Origin: Clostridium ragsdalei P11
GTDB taxonomy: Bacteria > Bacillota > Clostridia > Clostridiales > Clostridiaceae
NCBI RefSeq assembly: GCF_001675165.1
Contig: NZ_LROS01000010.1
Coordinates: 1-64,000 of the forward strand
Length of the DNA stretch: 64,000 bases
Direction of reading: 5' to 3'
Positions 55,558-63,851 of this stretch are shown here, piece after piece. Made by a program: the position numbers and the translations under genes. Position 1 is the stretch's first letter; every line of letters starts with the position of its first letter. The notes under the pieces are model-generated. The model worked only from the letters and a program-made list of their open reading frames with translations, was not told where the DNA came from and did no database searches.

Positions 55558-56799
55558 ATGGCAAGAAAAAAAGATGTTTATAAGGTAAAACCAATGACAG
55601 ATGGAAAGAGAAATATTATAACTTCTCTTTTAAGTGAGTATGATATCAAATCTGCAGAGGATATTCAAGATGCACTGAAAGATCTACTGGGAGGAACTCT
55701 TCAGGAGATGCTGGAAGGTGAGATGGACAATCATCTTGGATATGAAAAGTATGGACGTTCTGATGAAGCTAACTACAGGAATGGTAAGAAAAGCAAGAAA
55801 GTACGCAGTAAATATGGTGAAGTGGAGATTGATGTACCTCAAGATAGGAACAGTACATTTCAGCCGCAGGCTGTAGCAAAGCGCCAGAAGGACATATCAA
55901 GCATAGAAGACAAAGTAATATCAATGTATGCAAAAGGCATGACTACAAGACAAATATCTGAAATTATTGAAGATATATATGGTTTTGAAGCAAGCGAAAG
56001 TATGATATCTAACATTACGGACCGCATATTACCAGAGATTGAACAGTGGCAGCAGCGTCCATTGTCTACAGTTTATCCAATTGTTTTCATAGATGCAGTA
56101 CATTTTTCTGTTAGAGATAACGGTATAGTAAAAAAGCTTGCTGCTTATATAATCATGGGTATAAATGATGCCGGAATAAAAGATGTGCTTTCCATAAGTA
56201 TAGGTGAGAACGAGAGCAGCAAATACTGGCTTGGTGTTCTAAATGAGCTTAAGAACAGAGGAGTTAAAGATATCCTCATACTTTGTGCAGATGGTCTTTC
56301 TGGCATAAAAGAATCTATAAATGCGTCCTTTCCAGACACAGAATACCAAAGATGCATCGTACATCAGATAAGAAATACACTTAAATATGTATCTTATAAA
56401 CACAAGAAAGATTTTGCAAAGGATCTTAAGAGTATATATCAGGCTCCATCTGAGGAAACTGCCCATAAAAATCTGGAAGTTGTAACTGAGAAGTGGAATG
56501 ATAAATACCCAGGATCTATGAGAAGCTGGCTGAAAAATTGGGATGCTATAACCCCTATATTCAAATTTTCACCAGAAGTCAGAAAAGTAATATATACAAC
56601 AAATGCCATAGAAAGTCTTAATAGCACATACCGCAGATTGAACAGTCAAAGAAGCGTATTTCCAAGTGATACTGCACTTCTCAAGGCACTTTATCTTGCA
56701 ACATTTGAGGCAACTAAGAAATGGACGTCAGTCCTCAGAAACTGGGGTAAGGTTTATGGTGAACTATCCATAATGTATGATGGCAGACTTCCCGAATAA
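55558..56799 (+). CDS. IS256-family transposase
   Basis: 413 residues, full length for the family. The N-terminal part is LTEMLEGEMDNHLGYEKY-like (seen as LQEMLEGEMDNHLGYEKYGR), followed by GEVEIDVPQDRNSTF. The DDE catalytic acids are Asp in FIDAVHFSV near 178, Asp in LCADGLSGI near 243 and Glu in TNAIESLNSTYR near 350. It cuts and joins the element ends by a copy-out mechanism. AGGAGG precedes ATG 55558. No frameshift or stop is present, so the element may be active. Confidence 0.95.
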   Translation: MARKKDVYKVKPMTDGKRNIITSLLSEYDIKSAEDIQDALKDLLGGTLQEMLEGEMDNHLGYEKYGRSDEANYRNGKKSKKVRSKYGEVEIDVPQDRNSTFQPQAVAKRQKDISSIEDKVISMYAKGMTTRQISEIIEDIYGFEASESMISNITDRILPEIEQWQQRPLSTVYPIVFIDAVHFSVRDNGIVKKLAAYIIMGINDAGIKDVLSISIGENESSKYWLGVLNELKNRGVKDILILCADGLSGIKESINASFPDTEYQRCIVHQIRNTLKYVSYKHKKDFAKDLKSIYQAPSEETAHKNLEVVTEKWNDKYPGSMRSWLKNWDAITPIFKFSPEVRKVIYTTNAIESLNSTYRRLNSQRSVFPSDTALLKALYLATFEATKKWTSVLRNWGKVYGELSIMYDGRLPE

Positions 56800-56811
56800 A
56801 ATTTTTATAAA

Positions 56812-56839
56812 AATAACGCCTTTTTTCTTAGGCGTTATT
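56812..56839 (-). terminator. hairpin at the 3' end of the IS, terminator for leftward transcription
   Basis: AATAACGCC and GGCGTTATT pair perfectly. The T-tract follows on the minus strand, so it would stop transcription entering the element from the right. Confidence 0.65.
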
Positions 56840-56866
56840 GACATACTCATTTTTAAATTATATATT
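56838..56866 (+). promoter_or_regulatory. outward-facing promoter near the right end of the IS
   Basis: TTGACA at 56838-56843 and TATATT at 56861-56866 have an exact 17-bp spacer. It points out of the element, antisense to the gene on the right and towards the HXXEE gene. Confidence 0.6.
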
Positions 56867-56969
56867 TGAAATTAAGACAGAAATAATTTTTTACATAGCT
56901 GTCTTTCTAAAATATCATAGAAAGCTAATTTACAGAAAAAATCTCACACACTCGCATAGATGCTTAAAT

Positions 56970-57389
56970 TTAGTTCTGCTTATATAATCCAAATCCAGTT
57001 ATAATCAATTTATCCCAACCAGTTTCTTCATTATTAATCCAACTGTATTCAACATTAAGTTCTTTCAACCAAGCATTAAGTCCATTACTTACTTTACTTA
57101 CATTTGGCGATTTTCTTCCAAATTTGTCTTTTATCGTTTCAAGCAATTCAACTTGTTCTTCTTTTTCTAATTCTCTATCTAACATTCCTTCTATGACTTC
57201 GCGGCATTCTGAATAGGATTTATGATCCTCGGTATATATTTCATTGGCTAATAATTGTCTTTTGTTATTTAAAGTCGCTTTTACTTCATTTATTTCTTCT
57301 ATATTTGATAAGTACTTTTTAGCTATGTTCATAGCAGCAATTTCATTATCTATTTTGATTATTGTTCTTTCTAATTTTTCATTTCTCAT
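56970..57389 (-). CDS. hypothetical protein, coiled-coil N-terminus
   Basis: 139 residues that I do not recognise. The first 60 residues are helical and charged (LERTIIKIDNEIAAMNIAKK, then KATLNNKRQLLANEIY). The C-terminal half, with LNAWLKELNVEYSWINNEE and DKLIITGFGLYKQN, looks compact. There is no membrane segment. It ends just 8 bp past the IS target duplication, so the element may have cut it off from former neighbours. The ribosome site is weak. The outward IS promoter runs antisense to it. Confidence 0.6.
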   Translation of the reverse strand: MRNEKLERTIIKIDNEIAAMNIAKKYLSNIEEINEVKATLNNKRQLLANEIYTEDHKSYSECREVIEGMLDRELEKEEQVELLETIKDKFGRKSPNVSKVSNGLNAWLKELNVEYSWINNEETGWDKLIITGFGLYKQN

Positions 57390-57598
57390 TTTAATAGTCT
57401 CACTTTACATTTTTTATTTAGTAATTGTTTAACGACAATAGGTAATTATATCATAAAACTACTTATCATACAAAATTTTAAAACTCTTTAGGAAGCAGGT
57501 AAAGTATTTCAGAGAAATGAATATATCATTATAGGTAGTGAACTGTTTTATTATGGTGGAAACATCATAATAGGATGATATTGTTATTTATAATGGTG
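57390..57598. other. intergenic region with no gene seen
   Basis: This part of the 420-bp gap holds the presumed promoter of the leftward hypothetical gene. I see no open frame worth reporting and no strong hairpin. Repeat copy C begins at 57599. Confidence 0.4.
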
Positions 57599-57696
57599 TA
57601 ACTTAGATTATTATGTGCTTTATTCATAGAAGAACTATAAGTGGATTTGCAATAAATCTGTTTATAGTTCTTTTTATGTGAGTATTTGTTTGATTA
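57599..57696 (+). repeat. dispersed hairpin repeat, copy C
   Basis: Begins GTAACTTAGATTATTATGTG and keeps the full hairpin AGAACTATAA ... TTATAGTTCT followed by TTTTTATGTG. It differs from copy A by only a handful of bases over about 95 bp. No gene ends here, so it is not simply a gene terminator. Confidence 0.8.
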
Positions 57697-57811
57697 TAAC
57701 AATATATTGAAGTTAATGTTATAATTAGCATGTAAGTGAACTATAATGTAATTCATATTTGTAATAGCACATGAAAATCACTTATATAATAGGCTTTTAG
57801 AGGGTATGAGG

Positions 57812-58348
57812 ATGAATGATATAAAAGTAATGGTATGGCTGTTTCCTATACTTTTTATTTTTCACGATTTTGAAGAAATAATTTTTATGCAATCGTGGGT
57901 AAGTAAGAATAGACGCTATTTATATGAAAGATTTCATACATTATCAAAAAGGTTATTGTGTCATTTTGACAATATTACAACAGCATCTTTTGCATTTGGC
58001 GTAGCAGAAGAATTTATTTTGATTAGTATAATTACAGTTGTTTCTTATGTGACGAATTGGTATATCCTATGGGTAGGATTGTTTATTGCATTTACTTTGC
58101 ATTTAGTAATACATTGTTTTCAAGCATTGATAGTAAGAAAATATGTCCCTGCTATTATTACGAGCGTTATTTGTTTGCCTATATGTATTTATATTATTAA
58201 GCATATAGTGAAATTGTTTCCGTTAGATACTGTTGTTTTGTACTCTATTTTATCCTTTATAATTATGGTGGTTAATTTAATTTTTATTCACAAAGGTATG
58301 GATGTATTCAGCAAATGGTTAGCGCAATATGAACAGCAAAGCCAATGA
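57812..58348 (+). CDS. HXXEE-family membrane protein
   Basis: 178 residues. The family motif H-x2-E-E is seen as FIFHDFEEIIF near residue 20, and about five hydrophobic helices follow, including EEFILISIITVVSYVTNWYI. HXXEE proteins are integral membrane proteins of unknown activity; the conserved His and Glu residues suggest a metal or catalytic site. ATG 57812 is 7 nt after AGAGGG; ATG 57806 is too close. It stands alone between repeat copy C and the helicase gene. Confidence 0.78.
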   Translation: MNDIKVMVWLFPILFIFHDFEEIIFMQSWVSKNRRYLYERFHTLSKRLLCHFDNITTASFAFGVAEEFILISIITVVSYVTNWYILWVGLFIAFTLHLVIHCFQALIVRKYVPAIITSVICLPICIYIIKHIVKLFPLDTVVLYSILSFIIMVVNLIFIHKGMDVFSKWLAQYEQQSQ

Positions 58349-58520
58349 ACACAATCTAAATTTTGGTAAAACACGAATTAAGAGGAGTCCCAAACTATAA
58401 AGAGTATTCTTGCTCCTCAGGGAAAAAAGTAATGATTTTGAAGATTTGATAGGAGTAAAAAATAGATTAAAAGCTGTTGTGTGATACTAATAGAATACTT
58501 AATCTAAGGGAGATATTGTT

Positions 58521-61421
58521 ATGGGGTTACTAGATGATGAATTAAATACTGTACATGAAAAGCAAATAGAAACATCTTGTATTGAACCTAAAGAAGTAGA
58601 AAATAAAGAGTTTTTAATAAGCAATAAACTGATAATTAATTCACAAGAAGGTAATCTCTTAAATGAGTTAAAAAGAAGTTTAAGTGAATGTGAAAAATTT
58701 TATTTTAGTGTTGCATTTATTAACTTTAGTGGGCTTCAGCTTTTACTCGACAGCTTTAAAGAACTTGAGGAAAAAGGAATTCATGGGAAAATATTAACTT
58801 CTACATATCTTAACTTTACAGAACCTAAAGCTTTGGAAAAAATTAATAAATTTAGTAATATTGATTTAAAGATATTTGTGGCTACTAAGGAAATAGGGTT
58901 TCATACAAAGGCCTATATTTTTGAAAATAAAGATGAATATAAAATAATCATTGGCTCTTCTAATATAACTCAACGTGCTTTAAAGAGTAATATTGAATGG
59001 AATGTGAGAGTGATTTCTAAAAAGGATGACAGCTTTGCAAGATATGTATTGGAAGAATATTTGAAATTGTGGGAAGATACTTCTATTGTCAATGAAAAAT
59101 TTCTAGATAGTTATAAAAGCTTTATAAATGAACTTAAAAAGGTAGAAAAAAGTAAAACTATAGATTTTACAGATTATGAACTTATAAAACCAAATGATAT
59201 GCAGAAAAGGGCTATGGCGAATTTGGATAGGTTAAGATATTCAGGGGAAAATAAAGCTTTAGTCATTGCTGCTACAGGTACAGGAAAAACCTATATGTCG
59301 GCATTTGATGTTATAAATTGTAATCCTCAAAAAATGTTATTTCTGGTACATAGAGAAGAAATCTTAAAAAATGCAGAAAAAACCTTTAAGAGACTGGTAA
59401 AAAACAAGAGGAAAACAACAGGTATCCTAGCTGGCAGCAGTAAAGATTTCTCTGCTGATTATTTATTTTCTACTATACAATCTATGAGTACAAGTTTTCA
59501 GCAATTTAAGAGAGAAGAGTTTGAATATATAGTTATAGATGAAGCTCATCATGCGGCAAGTCCATCTTATCAAAAGGTGATAGGATATTTTAAACCTAAA
59601 TTTCTATTAGGAATGACGGCAACTCCAGAGAGATGCGGCAGTGAAAACATATTTGATATTTTTGATGATAATATAGCTTTAGAAGTAAGGCTTCGTGAAG
59701 CCTTAGAATTAAATCTTGTGATACCTTTTCATTATTTTGGGATAACTGATATTGAAGGTGTAGACTTAAGTGATGTAAAAATTAATCATATAGCAGAAGT
59801 ATCCAAAAGACTGAAGATTAACGAAAGAGTTGATTTTATAATTGAAAAGATGAATTTTTATGGATATGACGGAGAAAAATGCAAGTGCATTGGTTTCTGT
59901 GTAGGAATTGATCATGCGGAGTTTATGACAGATGAGTTTAATAAAAGAGGAATAAAAAGTGTATGCCTAACAGGAGAAAATTCTACAGAAGAAAGGGACC
60001 ACTATATTAAAAAATTAGAGTCAGATCAGGATGATCTAGAGGTTATATTTACAGTAGATATTTTCAATGAAGGTGTGGATATACCGTCGGTCAATTTGAT
60101 TTTGATGCTTAGACCAACAAACTCTCCTATAATATTTATACAGCAGCTTGGAAGAGGTCTTAGAAAATATGAAAATAAGGAATTCTTAACGGTACTGGAC
60201 TTTATAGGAAATCACAATAGGGCATTTCTAATTGCAATAGCATTAAATGGTTCAAGGTATTATGATAAAGACAGCTTAAAAGTGGCAGTTGCAACTCAGT
60301 TTACCAGCATTCCAGGCTGTACGAATATTCAAATGGACAGAATATCTCAGGAAAGAATACTAGAGCAGTTAAATGAAGAAAATTTCAATTCAATGAAATA
60401 TTTGAGGGAAGAGTACTTTGAATTTAAAAAGATGAATGGTGGGAAGATACCTTATCTATTGATGGATTACATAAAATATGATGGTTCGCCAGATCCATTA
60501 AAGTTTCTAAGTAAAGAAAAAACTTATATAGGTTTTGTAGCTAAAATGGAAAAGGATGATGAACTTAAAAAATTATTAGAACAGGAAGAATTTTTAAAGA
60601 TACTTAAATGGCTTTCAAAAAGTCTCCCAATAAAAAGAATATATGAATTCAGCATATTAAAATATCTGTTAAATAGTGATGAAATAGATGTAGAAAATGC
60701 TAAAAGTGAAATATTGAAGTATATTGATAATGTGGATTACGAAAGTGTGATTCACAGCTTGAATTGTTTGAATGGAAGTTATTATGATTCATCTGAACTC
60801 AAAAATAATGTAAAATGCTTTGAATTAAAGGATGGAGTTTTAAGTGCCACCTGGAATTTCAAAAAAATAGTGCAGAATAAAAAATACATCATATACATTG
60901 AAGATGTTATAAACTATGGCATTGTAAGGTATAGAAAGGAATTTGGCAATAAATATTATGGAGTTCCATTTTTTAAGCTATATGAACAATACCAGATGAT
61001 AGATGCAGCACTTTTATCTAATTATACCAAGATACATACTTCTTTTAGGGGACAGGGACTTGTTACTAATGGAAAAGAATATTTTTTATTTGTGGATCTG
61101 CATAAAGAAGAAAATATAGATGAAAGGATAAATTATAAGGATAAGTTTTTAGACAGGCAGTATTTTCAATGGCAAACTCCTAATAATACAGCTCAAAGTT
61201 CTGAAAGGGGAAAAAACATCATATTTAACAAAGATAGAAAGGTTAATTTACATATTTTTGTGAGGAAATATAAACAAATAGATGGTATTGTACAATCCTA
61301 TATTTATATTGGTAAGGGCAATGTTGTTGAATATGAAGGAGAAAAGCCTATAACAGTAAAAATAAAGTTGCAAAATGAAATTTCAGTAAATTTATATACG
61401 GAGTTTATAAAAAAGGTATAG
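58521..61421 (+). CDS. PLD-like nuclease / DEAD-box helicase / DUF3427 fusion protein
   Basis: 966 residues in three parts. Residues about 30-200 form a phospholipase-D-like domain with the HxK half-motif in FHTKAYIF and IIGSSNIT. The superfamily 2 helicase core follows: Walker A AATGTGKT near 250, DEAH in IDEAHH near 340, GMTATPERC, and motif VI QQLGRGLRK near 541. The last 370 residues match the DUF3427 type. Such proteins are linked to restriction and phage defence; the exact activity is unproven. It converges on a Nudix gene. Confidence 0.88.
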   Translation: MGLLDDELNTVHEKQIETSCIEPKEVENKEFLISNKLIINSQEGNLLNELKRSLSECEKFYFSVAFINFSGLQLLLDSFKELEEKGIHGKILTSTYLNFTEPKALEKINKFSNIDLKIFVATKEIGFHTKAYIFENKDEYKIIIGSSNITQRALKSNIEWNVRVISKKDDSFARYVLEEYLKLWEDTSIVNEKFLDSYKSFINELKKVEKSKTIDFTDYELIKPNDMQKRAMANLDRLRYSGENKALVIAATGTGKTYMSAFDVINCNPQKMLFLVHREEILKNAEKTFKRLVKNKRKTTGILAGSSKDFSADYLFSTIQSMSTSFQQFKREEFEYIVIDEAHHAASPSYQKVIGYFKPKFLLGMTATPERCGSENIFDIFDDNIALEVRLREALELNLVIPFHYFGITDIEGVDLSDVKINHIAEVSKRLKINERVDFIIEKMNFYGYDGEKCKCIGFCVGIDHAEFMTDEFNKRGIKSVCLTGENSTEERDHYIKKLESDQDDLEVIFTVDIFNEGVDIPSVNLILMLRPTNSPIIFIQQLGRGLRKYENKEFLTVLDFIGNHNRAFLIAIALNGSRYYDKDSLKVAVATQFTSIPGCTNIQMDRISQERILEQLNEENFNSMKYLREEYFEFKKMNGGKIPYLLMDYIKYDGSPDPLKFLSKEKTYIGFVAKMEKDDELKKLLEQEEFLKILKWLSKSLPIKRIYEFSILKYLLNSDEIDVENAKSEILKYIDNVDYESVIHSLNCLNGSYYDSSELKNNVKCFELKDGVLSATWNFKKIVQNKKYIIYIEDVINYGIVRYRKEFGNKYYGVPFFKLYEQYQMIDAALLSNYTKIHTSFRGQGLVTNGKEYFLFVDLHKEENIDERINYKDKFLDRQYFQWQTPNNTAQSSERGKNIIFNKDRKVNLHIFVRKYKQIDGIVQSYIYIGKGNVVEYEGEKPITVKIKLQNEISVNLYTEFIKKV

Positions 61422-61441
61422 TGTTTTTTACTATACCCTTT
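61411..61441. terminator. bidirectional terminator between helicase and Nudix genes
   Basis: AAAGGTATAGT pairs with ACTATACCCTTT around a T-rich loop. The hairpin is nearly identical to the one at 55421. The stop codons of the two convergent genes lie within it. Confidence 0.75.
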
Positions 61442-61829
61442 CTGATATTAACTTTTTAGCTGCAGGAATATCTGCTGGAGCCCATTTTAAAGAAGAGAGA
61501 TTTTCTCTTTTTAGCCATATCAGTTTAGAATGTTCATTGGCTGTAGGAGTATCTGATACTAATTTGCACTTTACAGTAATCAAATTTACTATAAAAGTAT
61601 CATATTCATGAGCATTGTCATTAAATACATCCAAGTATTCTACAGTACATTTTAACTCCTCTTTTATTTCTCTTTCTATAGCTTGTTTTAGAGTTTCACC
61701 TTTTTCAACTTTTCCACCTGGAAATTCCCACTTATTTGGTAGGGACATTTTTGGAGAGCGAAGGGCACATAGTATTTCATTATTTTTATTTTCTATAACA
61801 GCTCCAACTACTTTTAATGTTTTCTTCAT
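61431..61829 (-). CDS. Nudix hydrolase, MutT/CTP pyrophosphohydrolase type
   Basis: 132 residues with a complete Nudix box near residues 37-59: G-x5-E-x7-REIKEEL (seen as GKVEKGETLKQ, then AIEREIKEELKC). The opening VVGAVIENKNNEILCALRS and GKWEFPGG-like NKWEFPGG are typical of MutT/NudG enzymes that hydrolyse oxidised or methylated nucleotides. ATG 61829 follows AAGGTGTG; GTG 61838 is an alternative. It faces the DUF3427 helicase, a partner I recall seeing with Nudix proteins elsewhere, so joint function is possible. Confidence 0.9.
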   Translation of the reverse strand: MKKTLKVVGAVIENKNNEILCALRSPKMSLPNKWEFPGGKVEKGETLKQAIEREIKEELKCTVEYLDVFNDNAHEYDTFIVNLITVKCKLVSDTPTANEHSKLIWLKRENLSSLKWAPADIPAAKKLISERV

Positions 61830-61853
61830 TTTAGTCACACCTTTCTTCTAGAC

Positions 61854-61869
61854 AAGTTTAGCATAGATG
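61854..61869 (+). repeat. 16-bp direct repeat, right copy
   Basis: AAGTTTAGCATAGATG is identical to 55461-55476. Between the copies lie the IS element, the hypothetical, HXXEE and helicase genes and the Nudix gene. Confidence 0.75.
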
Positions 61870-61907
61870 GGTTTCATAAATCAATTTTGAAATGGTCTTA
61901 ACATATT

Positions 61908-61997
61908 TTGTTTAAAGAAGTTAAATTGTAGGATATAATAAAACAAGAAATTGCAATCGTATTTAAGGGTAAGGAAATTAGTATAAAAACTGCTTAA
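61908..61997 (+). pseudogene. deleted second copy of the AAA/PD-(D/E)XK gene
   Basis: The left part, TGTAGGATATAATAAA-CAAGAAATTG, matches the upstream region of the intact gene near 53645-53671. It runs directly into EIAIVFKGKEISIKTA and TAA 61995-61997, which matches the end of the intact protein (LAIVFKGKEVMISEA). The whole gene body between them is missing. The shared GAAATTG at the junction suggests deletion between short repeats. Confidence 0.75.
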
Positions 61998-62123
61998 AGG
62001 TTACACTGAATGTTGTACCTAAAGAGAGATAAACTTAATTTACCGTAATTTTTTTACGACAATTTGAATAATTTCGTTGATTTCAGTCTAGAATAATGTA
62101 TAATTTAATTTGGGGGTGATATT

Positions 62124-63224
62124 ATGCTGAAAAAATTTGAAGTAAGAGGTTTTAAAAACTTTAAAGAAAATATACAGCTGGACTTTTCAGATGTACGAGA
62201 TTATAAATTTAATGAACAGTGTGCCAGTAAAGGTTTACTGAATAAAATAATAATTTATGGAAAAAATTCAGTTGGAAAATCAAATTTGGGCCTAGCACTA
62301 TTCGATATTACAACACACTTGGCTGATAAAAATGTTACACCGGATTTATATGATTACTATTTAAATGCAGACTTAGATTCAGGTTTTGCTGAGTTTCATT
62401 ATGTATTCAAATTAGAAGCTGGAGAAATAGATTATTTGTATCGAAAAAATGATGTAAGAGAGCTAACATTTGAAAAGATTTCAATAAATAATGAAGTTAT
62501 AATGACTTATGATTATACAAAAAAATCGGGAGATTTGGAAGGACTTAAAAAATTAGCTCCTTCCTTGAACTTTGAATTCCAAAATGAGAATATCTCAATT
62601 TTAAAATATGTAGTTAATAATACTTTATCTAGTACGGCTGCACCTCTTAAGCAATTGATGCGTTTTGTAAATAACATGTTATGGTTCCGAAGTCTTGATG
62701 AAAACAGATATATAGGTTATAAAAAGGAAAGTGAAGATTATATAAACTTTATATTTGAAAAAGATTATTTAAAAACTTTTCAGGATTTGCTTCATACAGC
62801 AGGAGTTAATGAAGATTTAGTAGCTATAAAAGATCCTGATGGAAAACAGCGTTTATACTTTAATAAAAAAATTCCTATTCCGTTTTTTAAAGTTGCTTCT
62901 AATGGAACTAAGGCTTTGTATGCACTTTATTATTGGCTCACAACGGCTAAAGATATATCATTTTTGTTTATTGATGAATTTGATGCATATTATCATTTTG
63001 AACTTTCAGAAATGATAGTACAGCTATTAGAAAAACATAAGGAGTTTCAAACTATTTTAACTTCTCATAACACTAATCTCTTGACAAATAGGATTATGCG
63101 TCCAGATTGTTATTTTATATTAACGACAGATAAGTTAACATCATTGGCTAATGCTACCAATAGAGAATTGCGTGAAGGACATAATTTAGAAAAGCTTTAT
63201 ATAAATGGTGAATTTGATGAGTAA
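62124..63224 (+). CDS. AAA family ATPase, OLD/AbiL-like
   Basis: 366 residues of the SMC/OLD-like ABC ATPase class. The start LKKFEVRGFKNFKENIQLDF is typical; Walker A is IIYGKNSVGKSNLGL near residues 46-60, Walker B SFLFIDEFDAYYHF near 280, and the H-loop ILTSHNTNLL follows. No nuclease domain is fused. GGGGGTGAT precedes ATG 62124. It overlaps the next gene by 8 bp, so the two form a two-gene unit resembling AbiL or other ATPase/TOPRIM abortive-infection systems. Confidence 0.85.
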   Translation: MLKKFEVRGFKNFKENIQLDFSDVRDYKFNEQCASKGLLNKIIIYGKNSVGKSNLGLALFDITTHLADKNVTPDLYDYYLNADLDSGFAEFHYVFKLEAGEIDYLYRKNDVRELTFEKISINNEVIMTYDYTKKSGDLEGLKKLAPSLNFEFQNENISILKYVVNNTLSSTAAPLKQLMRFVNNMLWFRSLDENRYIGYKKESEDYINFIFEKDYLKTFQDLLHTAGVNEDLVAIKDPDGKQRLYFNKKIPIPFFKVASNGTKALYALYYWLTTAKDISFLFIDEFDAYYHFELSEMIVQLLEKHKEFQTILTSHNTNLLTNRIMRPDCYFILTTDKLTSLANATNRELREGHNLEKLYINGEFDE

Positions 63225-63816
63225 GGTAGTAAAAAAGAATATTTTAGTTTTGGTAGAGGGTGCTAAAACAGATGTAAAAGTAATGGAGAAACTATTTAAT
63301 ATTTATCAAATAGATGCTAAGTATAAAATAGTATCATACTGTACCAATATATATACACTTTATCAAGAAATGTTTAGAGATGGTATTGATGGATTAGAGG
63401 ATATGGGAAAACTATATTTAAATTACCCAATGATTGAAGCATTTTATCATTTAAGTTCTATACCAGATGATGAGTATTTTAGTAGAAAAGTTAAATTGAA
63501 AGAGCTTCAAGATAAAAAATATAAATTTTGTGTACAACAGGAAAGTATGGGTAATGATTATCGCAAATTTGCTGTAAGTAAAGATCTATGTAATATAATT
63601 ATTTTGCAAAATCTAACTAAAGCTATATTTTTGGCTACTGGCAAGTCTATTAAGTGGAAAGATATAGTAGTTAATGCTAATTTAATTGAGCTAATAGATT
63701 CAAATTTTATATTAGAAAGACAGTTATTTCATCTAAAAAATGATAAATTTATATATGTTCTTTGTACTTGTGTATTCTATATAATAGAATATAATCCAAA
63801 CCTTTTACTATCTTAA
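63217..63816 (+). CDS. TOPRIM partner protein (RloB/AbiLii-like), apparently shortened
   Basis: 199 residues. The start KKNILVLVEGAKTDVKVMEKL is the TOPRIM glutamate motif, and DMGKLYLNYPMIEAFYH is a hallmark of the RloB/AbiLii group as I remember it. In relatives a 40-60 residue stretch with the TOPRIM Asp-x-Asp lies between these blocks; here IYTLYQEMFRDGIDGLE joins DMGKLYLNYP almost directly and no DxD is seen. An in-frame deletion and loss of nuclease activity is inferred. ATG 63217 overlaps the ATPase stop. Confidence 0.72.
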   Translation: MSKVVKKNILVLVEGAKTDVKVMEKLFNIYQIDAKYKIVSYCTNIYTLYQEMFRDGIDGLEDMGKLYLNYPMIEAFYHLSSIPDDEYFSRKVKLKELQDKKYKFCVQQESMGNDYRKFAVSKDLCNIIILQNLTKAIFLATGKSIKWKDIVVNANLIELIDSNFILERQLFHLKNDKFIYVLCTCVFYIIEYNPNLLLS

Positions 63817-63851
63817 GCTATTAATAAAAATGTAAATTTTAAGGAGAGAAA

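Larger units (their letters stand above)
55476..56953 (+). mobile_element. complete IS256-family insertion sequence
   Basis: A 1478-bp element with one transposase gene. The ends match as imperfect 28-bp inverted repeats: left GAGCCTGTGA, right GAGTGTGTGA, both ending TCTGTAAATTA (20 of 28 positions equal). The 8-bp target GCATAGAT is directly repeated at 55468-55475 and 56954-56961. Intact gene, ends and target duplication indicate a fairly recent insertion. Confidence 0.88.

Noticed and set aside
42554-57696. CRISPR array from the repeated sequence around 42.5, 53.6 and 57.6 kb
   Set aside because: The copies are thousands of bases apart, about 100 bp long and contain an internal hairpin, which does not fit a CRISPR repeat-spacer array.
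58430-58470. possible third tail of the AAA/PD-(D/E)XK family (GKKVMILKI)
   Set aside because: Only about eight residues resemble the family's GKEVMISEA ending, and no flanking sequence matches, unlike the clear remnant at 61947.
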